This document shows positions 6,845 through 8,981 of a stretch of 8,981 bases of DNA, one piece after another. The first letter of the stretch is position 1. The number at the start of each line of letters is the position of its first letter. Source of the DNA: an uncultured Blautia sp. (GTDB lineage Bacteria > Bacillota > Clostridia > Lachnospirales > Lachnospiraceae); contig CAKRPO010000069.1 in the NCBI GenBank assembly GCA_934378195.1, positions 1-8,981 of the forward strand. The letters are read 5' to 3'. Made by a program: the position numbers and the translations under genes. Under the pieces are notes generated by a model. It did no database searches. It was not told the DNA's origin and saw nothing but the letters and a program-made list of their open reading frames with translations.

Positions 6845-6884
6845 GGATTTTTGAGGTCCTGGCAGGCTGAAAACCAATATCAGG

Positions 6885-8013
6885 TTACTGCTGCTCTGCT
6901 GGTTTATTTGACAAGGCGATCCATTTCAGATACGCATTGATAAATGGATCGATATCACCATCCAGAACGGCATCCACATTACCAGTCTCTTCACTGGTTC
7001 TGTGGTCTTTTACCATTGTATATGGCTGCATGACATAGGATCTGATCTGGTTACCCCAGCCAATATCAGTAACTTCTCCACGAATACCGGAAAGCTTTGC
7101 CTCTGCCTCCTGCTGTTTCAAAAGATACAGCTTTGCCTTCAGCATCTGCATCGCTTTGTCCTTGTTCATGTGCTGGGAACGTTCATTCTGACACTGTACC
7201 ACGATTCCAGTAGGGAAATGTGTGATACGGATTGCAGATGAAGTCTTGTTGATATGCTGTCCACCGGCACCGCTGCTTCGATAGGTATCGATACGGATAT
7301 CGTCATCATTGATCTCAACATCCAGATCTTTCTTAATATCCGGCATAACATCGCAGGACACGAATGATGTCTGACGTTTGCCGGCTGCATTAAACGGTGA
7401 AATACGAACCAGACGATGTACGCCCTTCTCGGATTTCAAATAACCATAGGCGTTCTCTCCGTTGACCTGGAACGTTACGGATTTGACACCAGCTTCATCT
7501 CCATCCAGATAATCCAGAACTTCCATCGTAAATCCTTTGCGGTCTACCCAACGGCTGTACATACGATAAAGCATGCCACACCAGTCACAGGCCTCTGTTC
7601 CACCCGCTCCGGCATTCAGCTTAATGATCGCATTTTCACTGTCATATTCTCCTGATAATAAAGTCTTCACTCGAATACTGTCAAAATTCTTCTGGAACTC
7701 ATCCAGCATCTCCTGGATCTCCGGAATAATCTCCGGATCATTTTCCTCATAACCCATTTCGATCATGGTTTCCATATCTTCCATCTGAGTTTCCAGACTG
7801 TGATAGATCTCCATGTCATCCTTCATGCTCTTGAGTTCTTTCATCTTCTGCTGGGAAACTTCTGCATTATCCCAGAAATCAGGCGCTTCCATTTCGCGCT
7901 CTAATTCTTCAACCCTCTGCTCTTTATTAGCGAGGTCAAAGTGAATCCCTCACTTCCACTAATGGTTCTGTGTATGTTGCAAGAATACTCTTGAACTGAT
8001 CTAATTCAACCAC
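6885..8013 (-). CDS. prfB: Peptide chain release factor 2 (programmed +1 frameshift)
   Basis: RF2 recognises UGA and UAA stop codons in the ribosomal A site and triggers release of the finished protein. Translation begins at GTG 8013 (AGAAGG seven bases upstream) and reads MVELDQFKSILATYTEPLVE then VRDSL, 25 codons, to an in-frame TGA at 7938-7936. Skipping one base at CTT-TGA-C continues as DLANKEQRVEELERE and into MEAPDFW to the stop at 6885. The full product is 375 residues (join 8013-7939, 7937-6885). It carries SPF at 205-207 for stop-codon recognition and GAGGQ with the catalytic GGQ at 250-252. Residue 246, a variable position just before GGQ, is Ser. Calling the gene from the internal ATG at 7892 would wrongly remove 40 residues. 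Low RF2 favours the shift, giving autoregulation, as established for the family. A candidate promoter and hairpin lie upstream. Confidence 0.96.
7935..7951 (-). promoter_or_regulatory. prfB programmed +1 frameshift site
   Basis: On the minus strand the slip sequence CTT TGA C (7941-7935) matches the site conserved in bacterial prfB. A Shine-Dalgarno-like GAGGGA (7951-7946) lies four bases before CTT. The frame before the site and the frame after it each continue RF2-like sequence, so the shift is needed for a functional product. Confidence 0.93.
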
Positions 8014-8042
8014 AGCTTCACCTTCTTTCTATATAATCGTAG

Positions 8043-8081
8043 AGAATTGCTTCTATATAAATATATAGTAACCGCAATTCT
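8043..8081 (-). promoter_or_regulatory. prfB leader hairpin
   Basis: On the minus strand AGAATTGC (8081-8074) pairs perfectly with GCAATTCT (8050-8043). Inside that, CTATATA (8068-8062) pairs perfectly with TATATAG (8059-8053) around a two-base loop, with a 5-by-2 internal loop between the stems. It lies between the candidate promoter and the prfB ribosome binding site (8026-8021), so it would be in the 5' leader. No U-run follows, which argues against a terminator. A role in mRNA stability or regulation is possible but unproven. Confidence 0.55.
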
Positions 8082-8096
8082 GCATCATACTTAAAT

Positions 8097-8125
8097 ACAA
8101 TACCATATTCAGCCTCAAACTGCAA
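8097..8125 (-). promoter_or_regulatory. Candidate sigma-A promoter for prfB
   Basis: TTGCAG (minus strand 8125-8120) and TATTGT (8102-8097) are 17 bases apart, with a TG one base before the -10. Transcription would start near 8090, about 77 bases ahead of the GTG start and just before the leader hairpin. Confidence 0.42.
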
Positions 8126-8132
8126 GAGAAGT

Positions 8133-8159
8133 GCCCTGGCCTGGGCTGTTTTATTTTAT
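8133..8159 (+). terminator. Weak terminator-like hairpin between the hydrolase gene and prfB
   Basis: GCCC (8133-8136) and GGGC (8143-8146) could form a 4-bp stem followed on the plus strand by TGTTTTATTTTAT. No plus-strand gene leads into it. On the minus strand, where it would serve the hydrolase gene, the downstream sequence is only mildly U-rich (ACTTCTCTT). Its function is doubtful. Confidence 0.2.
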
Positions 8160-8179
8160 GGTTGATAGTTGATTTTCGT

Positions 8180-8980
8180 TTACAGATCGATTCTTTCCAG
8201 ATCTTCTGGCACGTACAGATTTCCGTGAAAATATTTCTTTCCTTCTTCTGTATATAATTCTTTACGACGGACAATGTTTTTATCCTCTGTATGATAAAGA
8301 ATCAGATTCTGCACACCAAGTTTCTCTGCCAGTTCGCTGGCGTCTTTGGCTGTGGAATGGTGCTTCTCATACGGATGAAAAATGTCTGCCTGGTCATAGA
8401 GACAGAATGCCTCATGAAGCAGCCATTTACTGTTCTCGGCATATTTTTTCTCACATTCATTGTACGGCTCATCTCCACAGCAGGTAAGCTTCTCGCCATT
8501 TCCCATATCCATGCAGAAACCATACTGCTTTGCCTTCGTGGACTGAATGTCAAAGAATGTGACTTTGTGTCCCATCAGTTCTTTCTCTTCACCGTCATTT
8601 ACAACGACCAGATGCAAACGGTCACCAATGAAGCAGGTCTGTTTCGCCGGATAAAGCTTCTCTGCCATATCCCTGAGAAGACTAATTACTTCATCATGGC
8701 CATAGATCCAGGCTTCGCCCTCATACTGTCCCTGCTTCATATTCTGACAGATCATACGGACCATCCAGATAATTCCCATCAGGTGGTCGACATGTTTGTG
8801 GGTCACAAAGATCTCACGCATGTCTTTCCAGTCAAAACCGGCCTGTTTCAACTGGCGAAGCAGGGTGTTTCCACCGCCGCCGTCCACGAGCAGGTGCTTA
8901 TCCCCATCCTGCAGCACAAAACATGTATTATAACATTCCGTAACCATTGCGTTTCCCGTTCCAAGCATTGTTATATTCAT
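8180..8980 (-). CDS. MBL-fold metallo-hydrolase, RNase Z-like
   Basis: A 266-residue metallo-beta-lactamase-fold hydrolase, probably using two zinc ions. The N-terminus MNITMLGTGNAMVT is the usual first strand of the fold. The metal-binding motif HKHVDH is at 61-66 (THKHVDHLMG), with further likely ligands at Asp170 (CCGD) and His230 (LYHTED). His189 (LLHEAF) and HHSTAKDASELA (207-218) resemble the tRNase Z active-site motif HSTAxxAA. The fold and metal site are well supported; tRNA 3'-end processing is a reasonable guess, but the family also includes phosphodiesterases and unassigned hydrolases. It is slightly shorter than typical tRNase Z. The start codon is one base from the window edge, so its ribosome binding site cannot be seen and a start further upstream is possible. 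The prfB promoter lies in the 166-bp gap downstream. Confidence 0.85.
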   Translation of the reverse strand: MNITMLGTGNAMVTECYNTCFVLQDGDKHLLVDGGGGNTLLRQLKQAGFDWKDMREIFVTHKHVDHLMGIIWMVRMICQNMKQGQYEGEAWIYGHDEVISLLRDMAEKLYPAKQTCFIGDRLHLVVVNDGEEKELMGHKVTFFDIQSTKAKQYGFCMDMGNGEKLTCCGDEPYNECEKKYAENSKWLLHEAFCLYDQADIFHPYEKHHSTAKDASELAEKLGVQNLILYHTEDKNIVRRKELYTEEGKKYFHGNLYVPEDLERIDL

Positions 8981-8981
8981 G

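Noticed and set aside
6721..6884. T-box or amino-acid riboswitch ahead of the ACT regulator
   Set aside because: The leader is short and shows no T-box-like GGUGG-type antiterminator sequence, no leader peptide with repeated Thr or Ile codons, and no terminator. Symmetry alone does not support a riboswitch.
6841..6884. Terminator after prfB around CCTGCCAGG
   Set aside because: The possible stem is 4 bp with an unworkable loop and no U-run follows on the minus strand.
8053..8274. Minus-strand 73-codon frame between the hydrolase gene and prfB
   Set aside because: It largely overlaps the hydrolase 3' end in another frame, then runs through the prfB promoter and leader hairpin; no ribosome binding site or family was seen.

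Overview
The window looks like a chromosomal core segment from a low-to-moderate GC Gram-positive bacterium of the Clostridia, probably Lachnospiraceae-like. This is inferred from protein style, AGGAGG-type ribosome binding sites and the gene set; no taxonomic marker was compared. All seven convincing genes lie on the minus strand, so transcription runs from right to left. No tRNA, rRNA, CRISPR array, complete insertion sequence or plus-strand gene could be supported.

In transcription order: (1) 8980-8180, a metallo-beta-lactamase-fold hydrolase resembling RNase Z. (2) 8013-6885, prfB (release factor 2), read through an in-frame UGA by a programmed +1 frameshift and preceded by a candidate promoter and a strong leader hairpin. 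(3) 6720-6268, a small HTH plus ACT regulator of the PheB/ThrR (UPF0735) type, preceded by a candidate promoter whose -10 box lies inside a 63-bp imperfect palindrome. (4) 6208-4994, hom (homoserine dehydrogenase). (5) 4928-3720, aspartate kinase, followed by a textbook intrinsic terminator. (6) 3587-2745, a DUF975 membrane protein. (7) 2699-546, tex, an S1-domain nucleic-acid-binding protein.

Genes 3-5 form a plausible amino-acid unit. Aspartate kinase and homoserine dehydrogenase catalyse steps 1 and 3 of the aspartate-to-threonine/methionine/lysine pathway. All three proteins carry ACT (amino-acid-sensing) domains, which suggests combined allosteric and transcriptional feedback. Both gaps inside this unit hold small perfect or near-perfect hairpins. 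The terminator separates it from DUF975-tex, whose two genes are 45 bp apart with another hairpin between them.

The left end (1-545) is the unusual part. Its last 78 bases encode, on the minus strand, an unmistakable short-chain dehydrogenase active-site segment (YxxxK), but no intact N-terminal half lies upstream, so it looks like a decayed or truncated gene. Between it and tex is a 119-bp imperfect palindrome that could be a MITE-like repeat or a structured RNA. I did not find a wholly new system; the items most worth following up are the palindromic promoter of the ACT regulator, the 119-bp palindrome and the prfB leader and frameshift structures.
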